Below, piece after piece: positions 54,846 through 64,000 of a stretch of 64,000 bases of DNA. The stretch's first letter is position 1. Every line of letters begins with the position of its first letter. The position numbers and the translations under genes were made by a program. Below the pieces are notes generated by a model. It worked only from the letters and a program-made list of their open reading frames with translations, had not been told where the DNA came from and made no database searches. The DNA comes from Flavobacterium sp. Root186 (GTDB lineage Bacteria > Bacteroidota > Bacteroidia > Flavobacteriales > Flavobacteriaceae): positions 1,177,166-1,241,165 of the forward strand of contig NZ_LMHW01000010.1 in the NCBI RefSeq assembly GCF_001428525.1, given 5' to 3'.

Positions 54846-55346
54846 ATGAAAAAGATTATGTGCGCCATGGTGTTCATTGTGATATCTATCACAATGAACT
54901 CATGCTCTGCCGATGTCGCCGAAGGGAATGAAAGTAGTACTTCTACTGAACAGGTAATTACTGACTACAACTATAATGCATCTGAATTGGAAACAATGCA
55001 GTTAATAAACGATTACAGAGTAAGTATCGGTTTAAATGCATTGGAAAAAATCAATCACATTTCTTATAAGTGCGAAGAGCACAATAAATACATGATCGAC
55101 AATAATGTTGTGAATCACAATGATTTTGTGTCTCGTTCTAACAATATTATGAGTGTTCTTGGCGCTAAAAAAGTGGGTGAGAATGTTGCTTACAACTACA
55201 AAACATCTGCAGCAGCAGTAAAATCATGGCTGGAAAGCCAGGGTCATAAAGAAAATATCGAAGGAAATTATACTCATTTTGGTATTTCGGTTACTACAGA
55301 TGCTGCCGGAAGAAAATATTATACAAACATATTTGCTAAAATTTAA
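54846..55346 (+). CDS. CAP/SCP-domain lipoprotein
   Basis: A 166-aa exported lipoprotein (lipobox MNSC, Cys20) with a CAP domain (about 50-166). Recognisable CAP pieces are MQLINDYRVSIGLNAL, CEEHNKYM, VNHNDF, VGENVAYNY and SWLESQGHKENIEGNYTHFGI. Bacterial CAP proteins are secreted and of mostly unknown function, with the conserved His and Glu residues in a cleft. It is probably monocistronic and ends in a strong terminator. Confidence 0.9.
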   Translation: MKKIMCAMVFIVISITMNSCSADVAEGNESSTSTEQVITDYNYNASELETMQLINDYRVSIGLNALEKINHISYKCEEHNKYMIDNNVVNHNDFVSRSNNIMSVLGAKKVGENVAYNYKTSAAAVKSWLESQGHKENIEGNYTHFGISVTTDAAGRKYYTNIFAKI

Positions 55347-55412
55347 AAGAGAACATTTGAACTGGTTGGTTAGTTTTCGTTGCATTCTTGAGTTGCAGCG
55401 TTGTTTTTTTAA

Positions 55413-55443
55413 AAAAGCTGTCTATGAATAATAGACAGCTTTT
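55413..55443. terminator. Bidirectional terminator
   Basis: A 13-bp perfect stem (55413-55425 with 55431-55443) and a 5-base loop with A- and T-runs, between the CAP-domain gene and the convergent OmpA-family gene. Confidence 0.85.
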
Positions 55444-55472
55444 TAATTATGGATTGGTTTGGTTTTTACAAT

Positions 55473-57407
55473 TTATAATCCGGTAATGATAAATTCACTT
55501 CGTCTGTTCATTTGATGTTCTTCTTCAGAACATTGTACTCCATCAGAACATAAGTTTACAAGCTGTGTTTCACCATAACCTTTTCCGGTTAAGCGATTTG
55601 TAGCAACTCCGTTGTTTATAAGCCATTCTATGGTTGATTTTGCTCTTCGGTTAGATAATGCTTCATTATATTGATGAGAAGCTCTGCTGTCTGTATGAGA
55701 ACGAATATCTAATTTCATTGTTGGATTTTGTTTTAAGACATCCAGGATTTTTTCTAAATCTAAGGCTGCTTCAGTTCGAATGTTAGATTTATCTAAATCA
55801 AAATAAATTCTTTTAATACCAAAACATTTTCCTAAATCGTCCCCAACAACCACTTTGCAGATCGATTTTTCTAAAGCGATAGGAAGATTGGTTTTTCCGC
55901 TTTCTTTTGGTATTGTTACACTCACTTCTTTAGTTGCATATTCTGGTTTTTCTGCACGTACATAATAGGTTTTTCCGCATTCGACTGCAAAACTGTATAG
56001 TCCGGCAGCATCAGCGACAGCTGAATTTTTTATTCGCTGCATACCATCGTATAAAGTAACTTTCGTTCCGGGAAGTATAATTCCGGTTGCGGCATCTGTA
56101 ATTATCCCGCTTAATTCCTGAACGCATTTTAATCGCTTAGTTTCTAAGAATTTATAAATATCATCAGAACCGAATCCGCCGTCTTTGTTGGAAGAAAAAT
56201 ATCCTTTTCTTGAAACCGGATCGATAATGTAGGCAAAATCATCTTTAGGAGAGTTAATATCGGCGCCTAAGTTTTCAATATCACTTATAGATCCATTCGT
56301 TTCAATCTGGCCCACAAAAACGTCAAGTCCACCAAGTCCGGGATGTCCGTCTGAAGCAAAATAAATTTCGTTTTCACTGGTTATATACGGGAACGTTTCC
56401 TTTCCTTCAGTATTAATTCCTTTTCCTAAATTTTCGGGCGATCCAAAAACACCGCTGGCGTTGATGTTTACTTTGTAAATATCAGACTGACCAATTGTAC
56501 CCGGCATATCTGAAGCAAAATATAATGTTTTTTCGTCAGCACTCAATGCCGGATGCGCTGTACAATAATTATCGCTGGTAAACGGCAGCGCTGTTACGTT
56601 TGTCCATTTTCCGTTTTCGAGACTGGCTTTATAAATTTTTAATAAAGTAACCTTATTGGCATCTTTTCCTTTTTTACCATCAGCAAAGTTATTTCTTGTA
56701 AAATAAACTGTATTTCCATCTTTTGTAAAAACTAGTGAGGATTCATGAAATCTTGAATTTACGGTAGATCTGATTTTATTTACTTTAGATGTTGAATCGC
56801 TTTGAGCATCTATGTCGGCATCATAAATGTTAGTAAAATATTCGCCTGTCCACTTATGTTTTCTCTGACTGAAATTTCCGGTGTCTCTTGCAGATGCAAA
56901 GTATATTTTATTATTATAAATAAAACTTCCGTAATCAGAATATTTAGAATTAATTCCGGCATTTTCAATTTTATAACGTCCTGAATTTGCTTTAATTTTA
57001 TCAAGATAATTTACGTTTTCTCTGTAAAGCTTTGCTCTTGAGTCATTTTTGAATTTTGCATTAAACTCGTCAAGAACTCTATTTGCTTTAGCTGTTTGTC
57101 CCGTTGCTTTTAAGGATTGTGCATATCTGTAATAATATTCAGCCTGAGGAGAAGTGTTTATACTGAATAATTCATCATACCACTTGACAGCACTTTCAAA
57201 ATTGGAGTTGAAGTAATAAGAATCGCCCAGTTTTCTGTACAAATCTTCAGACTTATATCCTTTTGCAGCTACTCGTTCATAGGTTTTGATGACATCAACA
57301 TAAGCATAACTGTCGTATTTTTTGGCACCAGCGTTTAATTTTGACTGTTGCGAATAGCTGGAAAAAACATTTAGAGTTATTAAAATAAGAAGTGTAAAAT
57401 TTTTCAT
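55473..57407 (-). CDS. OmpA-family protein with TPR, PD40 and carboxypeptidase-regulatory-like domains
   Basis: A 644-aa exported protein. After the signal peptide (to about residue 19), TPR-like repeats (25-135) precede a PD40/beta-propeller region (155-430, with KTLYFASDMPG, GGLDVFVG and GGFGSDDIY), a Cna-B-like domain (437-520), and an OmpA peptidoglycan-binding domain (535-644, TDSRASHQYNEALSNRRAKS and NRRSEF). It may attach the T9SS surface machinery to peptidoglycan. It is last in a minus-strand operon after the PorP/SprF gene, 12 bases downstream, and the large adhesin. Similar triplets occur near other T9SS adhesins in Flavobacterium. Confidence 0.9.
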   Translation of the reverse strand: MKNFTLLILITLNVFSSYSQQSKLNAGAKKYDSYAYVDVIKTYERVAAKGYKSEDLYRKLGDSYYFNSNFESAVKWYDELFSINTSPQAEYYYRYAQSLKATGQTAKANRVLDEFNAKFKNDSRAKLYRENVNYLDKIKANSGRYKIENAGINSKYSDYGSFIYNNKIYFASARDTGNFSQRKHKWTGEYFTNIYDADIDAQSDSTSKVNKIRSTVNSRFHESSLVFTKDGNTVYFTRNNFADGKKGKDANKVTLLKIYKASLENGKWTNVTALPFTSDNYCTAHPALSADEKTLYFASDMPGTIGQSDIYKVNINASGVFGSPENLGKGINTEGKETFPYITSENEIYFASDGHPGLGGLDVFVGQIETNGSISDIENLGADINSPKDDFAYIIDPVSRKGYFSSNKDGGFGSDDIYKFLETKRLKCVQELSGIITDAATGIILPGTKVTLYDGMQRIKNSAVADAAGLYSFAVECGKTYYVRAEKPEYATKEVSVTIPKESGKTNLPIALEKSICKVVVGDDLGKCFGIKRIYFDLDKSNIRTEAALDLEKILDVLKQNPTMKLDIRSHTDSRASHQYNEALSNRRAKSTIEWLINNGVATNRLTGKGYGETQLVNLCSDGVQCSEEEHQMNRRSEFIITGL

Positions 57408-57419
57408 AACTATTATTTT

Positions 57420-58337
57420 TTAAAAGAAACGTGGAGTTACCATTTTGTTGGTGTTTTTGAAGAATTCGTAACGCAGATATATTTCATGCGATCCTGAATT
57501 GTAGTTGTTTAGTTTTGTGGTTTCCCTGTCGTAACCATATCCTAAGTAAAGCCCGTCTGTAATTTGAAATCCAAGAATTCCGCTTACAGATGCGCTCCAT
57601 CTATAAGAAATTCCTGCTACAAATTTTTCAAAAAACATAAAATTGGCAGAAACATCGACCTGCAGCGGTGCACCCTCGACCATTTTCACTAATGTGGCAG
57701 GTTTAAATTTTATGTATTGCAATTTGTCAAGATCAAAAACGTAACCACCCATTAAATAATAATTGATTTTACTTTTATAGATGGCATAATCATTATCATC
57801 ATATCTTTTTGTTTCGATAAAATTTGGAACTGATAAACCGATATAGGCTTTATCTGAATGCCAGTAAACACCTGCACCAACATTTGGCGAAAATTTATTA
57901 TCCAAATCCTGAAACTGTGGATCTCCCTGATTTTGAGGATTTAGTTTGCTAATGTCTAAATTGAATAAATTGGCACTTCCTTTAAGGCCAAATGAAAGTT
58001 TGAAATCTGGAGATGTTTGAAGGGTATAAGATATATCTGCAGAAATAGTTGTTTCATTTGTTGGCCCAATTTTATCGTTTACGAGCGATGCACCCACTCC
58101 TAAATTGCTATTGTTTATTGGCGAATTTACTGAGAAACTCGAAGTTTCCGGAGCTCCATCTAAACCTACCCATTGTGTTCTGTAGAGACCAAAGATGCTC
58201 AAAGCACCTCTGGATCCTGCATAAGCCGGATTTATATTTATAGCATTGTACATGTACTGAGTATACTGTGAATCTTGTTGTGCATAACCAGAAATAGTTA
58301 CAAACATAATGACGAAAAAAAATAATTTTGTTCTCAT
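57420..58337 (-). CDS. PorP/SprF-family outer-membrane protein
   Basis: A 305-aa outer-membrane beta-barrel of the PorP/SprF family. It has a signal peptide (MRTKLFFFVIMFVTISGYAQ), then the family start QDSQYTQYMYNAININPAYAGSRG, and later RTQWVGLDGAPETSSFS. In F. johnsoniae, SprF is needed to place the SprB adhesin on the surface, and related proteins are paired with one adhesin each. Here it lies directly downstream of the giant adhesin, so it is probably its dedicated surface partner. It is 12 bases upstream of the OmpA gene. Confidence 0.95.
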   Translation of the reverse strand: MRTKLFFFVIMFVTISGYAQQDSQYTQYMYNAININPAYAGSRGALSIFGLYRTQWVGLDGAPETSSFSVNSPINNSNLGVGASLVNDKIGPTNETTISADISYTLQTSPDFKLSFGLKGSANLFNLDISKLNPQNQGDPQFQDLDNKFSPNVGAGVYWHSDKAYIGLSVPNFIETKRYDDNDYAIYKSKINYYLMGGYVFDLDKLQYIKFKPATLVKMVEGAPLQVDVSANFMFFEKFVAGISYRWSASVSGILGFQITDGLYLGYGYDRETTKLNNYNSGSHEIYLRYEFFKNTNKMVTPRFF

Positions 58338-58491
58338 AGTAGATGTGTATTATTGATTATTACTCATTGATTTCTTAATTATTTTTCAATCAAAAAGTCA
58401 ATATTTTTGCTTATTCAAAATAAGAAAGTTGTTATTGTTTTGTTTGTAATGCATTATATAGTAATTAGTTATATAATGCATCACTTGTTTT

Positions 58492-61400
58492 TTATTTTGA
58501 CAGATATAGATAGCCGTCTTGTTTATTATTTTGAATTTCATTATTTCCATTTAATGATTTGTAAGTAAGAATATAGAAATAAGTACCTGTTGGTAATCCG
58601 TCAGATTTATTGACAGTGGTTCTGCCTCTGGAAGTTCCATCAAATGCATTGGTTGTATTATTGTAATTTGAAGTTTCAAATACTAATATTCCCCAACGAT
58701 TATAGATTTGTACTGTATTTTCAGGATAACAGGTTAAATCATTAATACTGTCAATTACGAATACATCATTCATTCCGTCGCCATTTGGAGAGAAGGCATT
58801 GTGTATTACAATGTTTCCACAGGCTAAAACCTGGCAGTCATTGTTAACTTCCATGTTTAATACTATGCTTCTTGGACAATTTTCATCGATAATTTTATAT
58901 TCGAATGCATAATTACCAAGTGCAAGACCAAACGGATTCAATGTATTTCCCTGTAATGCATTAGTTTCGTTTGTATCAATCCATGTCCCGGTTATTGGTG
59001 TGCCTTCCGGAAGTAAATTGGACAAGTTTATTAAGCTGGAGTCATCATTACATGCCTCACTGGTTATATTTACAATTTCATTTGGAACAACTGTTATGGT
59101 TACTGTTGCAGTATCGCAATTCTCGGCACTTAGTTTATCACAAATACGATAAGTATAGGTATAAGTTCCGGCTGGTGTTAAACTTGTAACGGTTACGTTT
59201 CCTTGAGTATCGATTGTAATATTTGGATCTGTTTTGGCATTGTTTTCATTTGCAGCAAGTAATGTAAAATCGACTAGTTCAAGAGTTGCAGGAAGCTGTC
59301 CTTTGAAATCATTACTCAATACATTTCCAACTAATCCAAAAGTGTTACAGCCAATGTTTGCATAAACATCATCATTTGCAACAACGGGAGTAGGAGGTGC
59401 AGGGTCAACAATAATTACAGTTACAATAGCAGTATCACAGTTTCCGAAATCAGCATTTTCACAAATTTGATAGGTTAATGTATACGTTCCTGCAGGAGCA
59501 TTTGCCGCCACATCTACAGAACCATCAGGATTTAATGTCAATGTATTTGTTGGATCTGGTGTTACAGTTGTAAGTGTGACATCGGCAGGGTTTACGGGAT
59601 CATTATTTAAAGTATCATTATTGTATACGTTTACAATGTTTGTTACTCCGGCTGGTGCTGTAATTACTGGCGGATTATCATCATTTGCTACAATTGCAAA
59701 TGTTGGTCTGGCAATACAATACGGATCTGCCGGAGGATAATTTACAGTTATGGTTTCACTTGGATTAACTGATATGGTTAAATTAACTGTTGGACGTAAT
59801 GATTCAAAACCGTCAGCACCTTGAATCCATTTATTATTTTCGAAAATCCATCCAGGCCAGTCAATACCATTTCCAGCTTCATTAACTACTGCTCCAGGCC
59901 ATAAAACACGGCCGCTTAGAGGTAAATTGGTCATGGTGGTTATTAAGGTATTTTGTGTATTTGCCCAAGCTATCGTTACACCGTTTACCGAAGTGAAATT
60001 TCCGGGTGTTACTACATAATCAATGTAAGGAACATCGTTTACACAAATTGGGGTTGCTGTTACAGTCATAACCGGAGCCTCAATAGTAATAGTTACAGTT
60101 GCAGTATCACAGTTTGAAGTTTGATCTGCTTCACAAATTTGATATACTAATGTAAGTGTACCAACTGGTGCATTTGGTAAAACATCTACAGAACCATCAG
60201 GATTTAGTTGTAAAAATTCGTTTGGTGTTACTGTAGTAATAATTACATCAGAAACAGTTACTGCATTACCTTCAAGCGTATCATTTACGAGTACATTTAG
60301 GACATTTGTCGTTGTATGATTAACACCTGCAATAGGTCCGGCGTTATCATCATTAGCAACAATATCTAAGTATTCTTTACAGTTTATACCAAAGTCAGCA
60401 TCCAAATGAACTAAATCTTGCGGGGTAACATTTACAATATAACTGCTTGGACTAGTTGTTGAGCATACAGTATGCAATTGAGCTTTGCCCGTTTTAGCGG
60501 TTGCTTTTTTATCGGCTGCATTTGGAAGTACTTTTACAAGTCCTGTTGCACCTAAAGCTGCAGCCATAGTATCCAGATTTCCATCTTTAACTAATTTGAT
60601 TGTATACTCACCATACGGATTTTCTGTATTAGGTCTGTCTCTCCAGTATCCCTGAATTCCAATAATTACTTCTTTGTGATAACTGTTTGGTCCGTCAATT
60701 ATAACATTTGGACTTGCTGCATTTCCAAAACCTCCGGCGTTTAATTCACCTACATTTGATGGGCCTTGATAACTTCCGTCTCCATTAAAATCGATCCATT
60801 CCCATAAGCTGTAGTCGATTGCGCCACCTGAATCAGGAACATTTTTAGTGACAACACCATCATTGTTGGCATCATACCATTCGTCCTGAATTCCGTTGCT
60901 GTTTACATCATACCAAACATAATCGCCTAAGACTGGAAGAGTTGAAGATCCATAATTAAAAGTATGTTCCTGAAAAGTACAATCTTCAAGAGTTGTAAAG
61001 AACAAACTCGAATCTGTAGGATATAATTCGTAAACACTATTTAAATTTGCATCTTGCACCTGCACTAAATAACTTCCTGCAGACATTCCTGTAAAACTGT
61101 ATCCGCCATCTGTTCCGGTTAAACGCAATAAAATTGGTCCTGTGGTAGTCCCTTGCGGAATCAATGTCACCATTACATTTGCAATACCAGAATTGTTGTC
61201 TATATTCATAACATAACCGGAGATTTTTACAGTATATTCAGGCTGAGTAATAACAACGGTTGTAGTTGCAGTACAGGTTTGATTTTCACCATTTACAGCA
61301 GATGTTGCTGTTAGCGTATAAGTTCCGGCAGGTAAATTAGTATTACCAACAACTTCATTTTTATCATTTGTAATGACAACAGTTGATCCCGGACTATTAG

Positions 61401-62808
61401 TTACTAAAATCGAACCATCGCTTTTTCCAAAACAGGTTACATTTGAAGCTACACCCGTTACAGAAACTTTATTTTCAACAGTAAAGGTTTGAACAAGTTC
61501 TGTTTTATTTCCTGAACAATCTGTCAGCGTATAAGTTCGGGTTAAGATATAAGTATTTCCATCACAGCCGCTTGCTCCATTATTAGAATCACTAATTGTA
61601 ATCGTTACTGTACTGCTGCAATTATCTGCAGCATCTATAATAACTTGCGGATTTGCTGCCGGAATATCAATAATACTTTGTAAATCTGCTACATCAGCCG
61701 GAGCAGTTCCTGTTGGCGGAGTTGTATCTCTAACGGTAATAATTTGGTTATGAGAAACTGTGTTTCCACTGCAATCACTAGTAGTCCATTTGCGTGTTAA
61801 AGTATAATCTGTGCCGCATTCATTAAGAATATTACTTTTAACTTCCGAAAATACGATTGGTAAATTGCCACTGCAATTGTCAGAAGCTTCTATGGTTGCA
61901 GGTTCCGGAACAGCATCGCAAGAAACAGTGATATCCGTTGGGAGATTTCCAGTAAATGCTGGAGGAGTTGTATCTTGAATAGTTATTATTTGGATAAAAC
62001 TATCGGTAACATTTCCGCAGTTATCTTTTGCAATCCAGCTATTTGTATATGTTCCAGCATTTGAACAACCTTCAGAAGCTGTAAATTGTCCGCTTGTTTT
62101 TTCATAAGTAACCACTGTACAGTTTGCAGTTGCAGTTGGTGCTTGATTTTGAGCATTTTCTAAACCAGCAGCATCACTGCACTGTAAAGTTACATTTAAT
62201 GTTCCTGCCTGCGTAATCCATGTTGGCGCTGCAGTGTCTTGAATTGTAATTACTTGTGTGAAAATAGTTGAAGTGTTGTTACAAGTGTCTTTGGCTGTCC
62301 ATGTATTCGTATAAATTCCTGTACTTCCACAGCTTCCTCTTTGCAGTTCGCCAGTTGTTTTAGTATAAGTTACGGTTCCATTACAATTATCTGTTGCAAT
62401 TGGTGCCAGAGTTTGAGCATTATTCAATCCTTCTGTATCGGCACATTGTAATGTTATATCTAAAGAACCACTTTGTGTTGTCCAAGTTGGAGCAGTTGTA
62501 TCCTGCACTGTAATAATTTGAGTGAAAGTATCAGAGATATTTCCACAGTCATCTTTTACCGTCCATGTATTGGTATAAGTTCCAGCATTTGCGCATCCTT
62601 CAAAGGCAATGAATTGTCCGCTTACTTTAGTGATATTAGAAACATCAGCATCGCATAAATCAGAAGCAATTGGGAATAAAGCCTGAGCCGAAGTCAAAGA
62701 TTCTTGGTTGCTGCATTCAATAGTCTGGTTTAAAGAACCGGCCTGCGTTGCCCAAGTTGGAGCAGTAAATGATTTGTGTGAAAGTATCAGAAATATTTCC
62801 ACAATCAT
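58492..62808 (-). CDS. C-terminal part of a giant T9SS surface protein (adhesin-like)
   Basis: This 1438-aa frame is the C-terminal part of a longer protein. It begins with a stretch out of register (first 13 residues), then Ig/HYR-like repeats (TAPTW... with four Cys each, to about 450), an SdrD_B-like domain (GDYVWYDVNSNGIQD and NNDGV), cadherin-like repeats with VANDD motifs (about 800-1250), and a type B T9SS C-terminal domain (HNAFSPNGDGMNDVF, YNRWGILVFE, about 1345-1438) that sends it to the surface. A 14-bp deletion at 62765 breaks it from the upstream repeats. It is the first gene of the operon with PorP/SprF and OmpA. Confidence 0.8.
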   Translation of the reverse strand: MIVEIFLILSHKSFTAPTWATQAGSLNQTIECSNQESLTSAQALFPIASDLCDADVSNITKVSGQFIAFEGCANAGTYTNTWTVKDDCGNISDTFTQIITVQDTTAPTWTTQSGSLDITLQCADTEGLNNAQTLAPIATDNCNGTVTYTKTTGELQRGSCGSTGIYTNTWTAKDTCNNTSTIFTQVITIQDTAAPTWITQAGTLNVTLQCSDAAGLENAQNQAPTATANCTVVTYEKTSGQFTASEGCSNAGTYTNSWIAKDNCGNVTDSFIQIITIQDTTPPAFTGNLPTDITVSCDAVPEPATIEASDNCSGNLPIVFSEVKSNILNECGTDYTLTRKWTTSDCSGNTVSHNQIITVRDTTPPTGTAPADVADLQSIIDIPAANPQVIIDAADNCSSTVTITISDSNNGASGCDGNTYILTRTYTLTDCSGNKTELVQTFTVENKVSVTGVASNVTCFGKSDGSILVTNSPGSTVVITNDKNEVVGNTNLPAGTYTLTATSAVNGENQTCTATTTVVITQPEYTVKISGYVMNIDNNSGIANVMVTLIPQGTTTGPILLRLTGTDGGYSFTGMSAGSYLVQVQDANLNSVYELYPTDSSLFFTTLEDCTFQEHTFNYGSSTLPVLGDYVWYDVNSNGIQDEWYDANNDGVVTKNVPDSGGAIDYSLWEWIDFNGDGSYQGPSNVGELNAGGFGNAASPNVIIDGPNSYHKEVIIGIQGYWRDRPNTENPYGEYTIKLVKDGNLDTMAAALGATGLVKVLPNAADKKATAKTGKAQLHTVCSTTSPSSYIVNVTPQDLVHLDADFGINCKEYLDIVANDDNAGPIAGVNHTTTNVLNVLVNDTLEGNAVTVSDVIITTVTPNEFLQLNPDGSVDVLPNAPVGTLTLVYQICEADQTSNCDTATVTITIEAPVMTVTATPICVNDVPYIDYVVTPGNFTSVNGVTIAWANTQNTLITTMTNLPLSGRVLWPGAVVNEAGNGIDWPGWIFENNKWIQGADGFESLRPTVNLTISVNPSETITVNYPPADPYCIARPTFAIVANDDNPPVITAPAGVTNIVNVYNNDTLNNDPVNPADVTLTTVTPDPTNTLTLNPDGSVDVAANAPAGTYTLTYQICENADFGNCDTAIVTVIIVDPAPPTPVVANDDVYANIGCNTFGLVGNVLSNDFKGQLPATLELVDFTLLAANENNAKTDPNITIDTQGNVTVTSLTPAGTYTYTYRICDKLSAENCDTATVTITVVPNEIVNITSEACNDDSSLINLSNLLPEGTPITGTWIDTNETNALQGNTLNPFGLALGNYAFEYKIIDENCPRSIVLNMEVNNDCQVLACGNIVIHNAFSPNGDGMNDVFVIDSINDLTCYPENTVQIYNRWGILVFETSNYNNTTNAFDGTSRGRTTVNKSDGLPTGTYFYILTYKSLNGNNEIQNNKQDGYLYLSK

Positions 62809-63980
62809 CTTTTACCGTCCATGTATTGGTATAAGTTCCAGCATTTGCGCATCCTTCAGAAGCTGTAAATTGTCCGCTTATTTTAATAATATTAGAAACA
62901 TCAGCATCGCATAAATCAGAAGCAGTTGGGAATAAGGCCTGCGCGGAAGTTAAAGCTTCTTGGTTGCTGCATTCAATAGTCTGGTTTAGAGAACCAGCCT
63001 GAGTTGTCCAAGTTGGTGCGGTTGTATCCTGAATTGTAATGATCTGTGTGAAAGTATCAGAGATATTTCCACAGTCATCTTTTACAGTCCAGGTATTAGT
63101 ATAAGTTCCAGCATTTGAGCATCCTTCAGAAGCTGTAAATTGTCCGCTTATTTTAATAATATTAGAAACATCAGCATCGCATAAATCTGAAGCATTTGGG
63201 AATAAGGCTTGCGCAGAAGTCAAAGCTTCTTGATTACTGCATTCGATAGTCTGGTTTAAAGACCCGGCCTGAGTTGTCCATGTTGGTGCGGTTGTATCCT
63301 GAATTGTAATGATTTGTGTGAAGGTATCAGAGATATTTCCACAGTCATCTTTTACCGTCCATGTATTGGTATAAGTTCCTGCATTTGAACATCCTTCAGA
63401 AGCTGTAAATTGTCCGCTTAATCAGAGATATTTCCACAGTCATCTTTTACCGTCCATGTATTGGTATAAGTTCCTGCATTTGAACATCCTTCAGAAGCTG
63501 TAAATTGTCCGCTTACTTTAATAATATTTGAAACATCAGCATCACATAAATCAGAAGCTGCAGGGAATAAGGCCTGTGCAGAAGTTAAAGCTTCTTGGTT
63601 GCTGCATTCAATAGTCTGGTTTAGAGAACCGGCCTGCGTTGTCCAAATTGGTGCGGTTGTATCTTGTATTGTGATTACTTGTGTGAAGGTATCAGAGATA
63701 TTTCCACAGTCATCTTTTACCGTCCAGGTATTGGTATAAGTTCCTGCATTTGCGCATCCTTCATAAGCTGTAAATTGTCCACTTACTTTAGTGATGTTAG
63801 AAACATCAGCATCGCATAAATCTGAAGCATTTGGGAATAAAGCTTGCGCGGAAGTTAAAGCTTCTTGGTTGCTGCATTCGATAGTCTGGTTTAAAGACCC
63901 AGCCTGAGTAGTCCATATTGGTGCGGTTGTATCCTGAATCGTGATGATCTGCGTGAACGTATCAGAAATATTTCCACAGT
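62541..63980. repeat. Tandem 270-bp repeat array in the adhesin gene
   Basis: The mark ttccacagtcatc (or ttccacaatcatc) recurs at 62541, 62797, 63067, 63337, 63432, 63702 and 63972. Intervals are 256, 270, 270, 95, 270 and 270, so the unit is 270 bp (90 aa), with 14 bp missing once and 175 bp missing once. The leftward repeats diverge with 264-bp intervals. Confidence 0.85.
62717..63417 (-). pseudogene. Middle fragment of the same adhesin, out of frame
   Basis: The frame open here (a TTG at 63223 lies inside, and the frame extends to 63417) encodes 90-aa repeats with SNQEALTSAQALFP and CDADVSN. It continues from repeats on the right that are cut at 63418 and loses register at 62765. The two flanking frame breaks coincide with incomplete repeats, so this is either a true pseudogene or a collapse of the repeat array in assembly. 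Confidence 0.6.
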
Positions 63981-63987
63981 CATCCAT
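63418..63987 (-). pseudogene. Upstream fragment of the adhesin, cut by a stop at the repeat junction
   Basis: This frame has two further 90-aa repeats and ends at 63418 with NISD and a TAA created where a 175-bp part of one repeat is missing. Its ATG at 63987 is inside a repeat, with a non-repeat flank beyond (63984-64000), so the true start is not shown. The gene probably continues outside the window. Confidence 0.55.
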
Positions 63988-64000
63988 GGTTCTAATTTTA

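Noticed and set aside
62473..62914. Plus-strand frames in the adhesin repeats
   Set aside because: They are antisense shadows of the 270-bp repeat and repeat with it.

Overview
The window is AT-rich DNA from a Flavobacterium-type bacterium (phylum Bacteroidota), most likely close to F. johnsoniae. The evidence is SusC/SusD pairs, type IX secretion (T9SS) sorting domains, PorP/SprF and OmpA partners of a giant surface protein, Bacteroidota promoters (TAnnTTTG at -7, TTG at -33), lipoproteins with short lipoboxes, and dispersed palindromic intergenic repeats. No prophage, insertion sequence, CRISPR array, tRNA or rRNA gene was seen.

Layout. 1-7.0 kb: housekeeping genes (conserved small protein, bacillithiol glycosyltransferase BshA, PrcB-like lipoprotein, outer-membrane barrel, LpxH-like phosphoesterase, chorismate synthase AroC, dicarboxylate/amino-acid symporter). 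7.0-7.4 kb: two tandem short genes for GG-motif leader peptides, beside a divergent hybrid sensor kinase. 9.9-18.5 kb: RhlE-type helicase, histidine degradation genes hutG and hutI around a coiled-coil membrane protein, glutamine cyclotransferase, the SRP RNA gene, an SDR oxidoreductase, a transaldolase and a small secreted protein.

18.5-42.6 kb is a complete chitin utilisation locus with the gene content and order known from F. johnsoniae: inner-membrane sugar transporter, LytTR regulator with LytS-type kinase, susC1-susD1-GH18 lipoprotein, susC2-susD2-deaminase/deacetylase fusion-GH20 hexosaminidase, and the giant two-catalytic-domain T9SS chitinase ChiA. ChiA and the GH18 lipoprotein cut chitin at the cell surface, the SusCD pairs import oligomers, GH20 releases GlcNAc in the periplasm, the MFS carrier takes it into the cytoplasm, and the NagB-type enzyme feeds it into glycolysis. 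Both susC promoters carry matching direct repeats with a 21-bp period that I read as binding sites for the LytTR regulator.

42.9-55.3 kb: thioredoxin-like protein, YbiT-like ABC-F protein with asymmetric ATP sites, tiny lipoprotein, ParDE toxin-antitoxin pair with overlapping promoter and operator, an amidohydrolase paired with a membrane protein, a small cluster with a Coq4-like motif protein, pyrR-pyrB, STAS-like protein, RNase Z, PdxH and a CAP-domain lipoprotein. 55.4-64 kb (minus strand): a T9SS surface-protein operon of a very long repeat adhesin (cut by the window edge and broken by two frame-changing deletions between 270-bp repeats), PorP/SprF and OmpA partners.

The least explained items are the paired GG-leader peptides, the putative LytTR operators, the Coq4-like protein in what is probably a menaquinone-using lineage, and the collapsed 270-bp repeat array.
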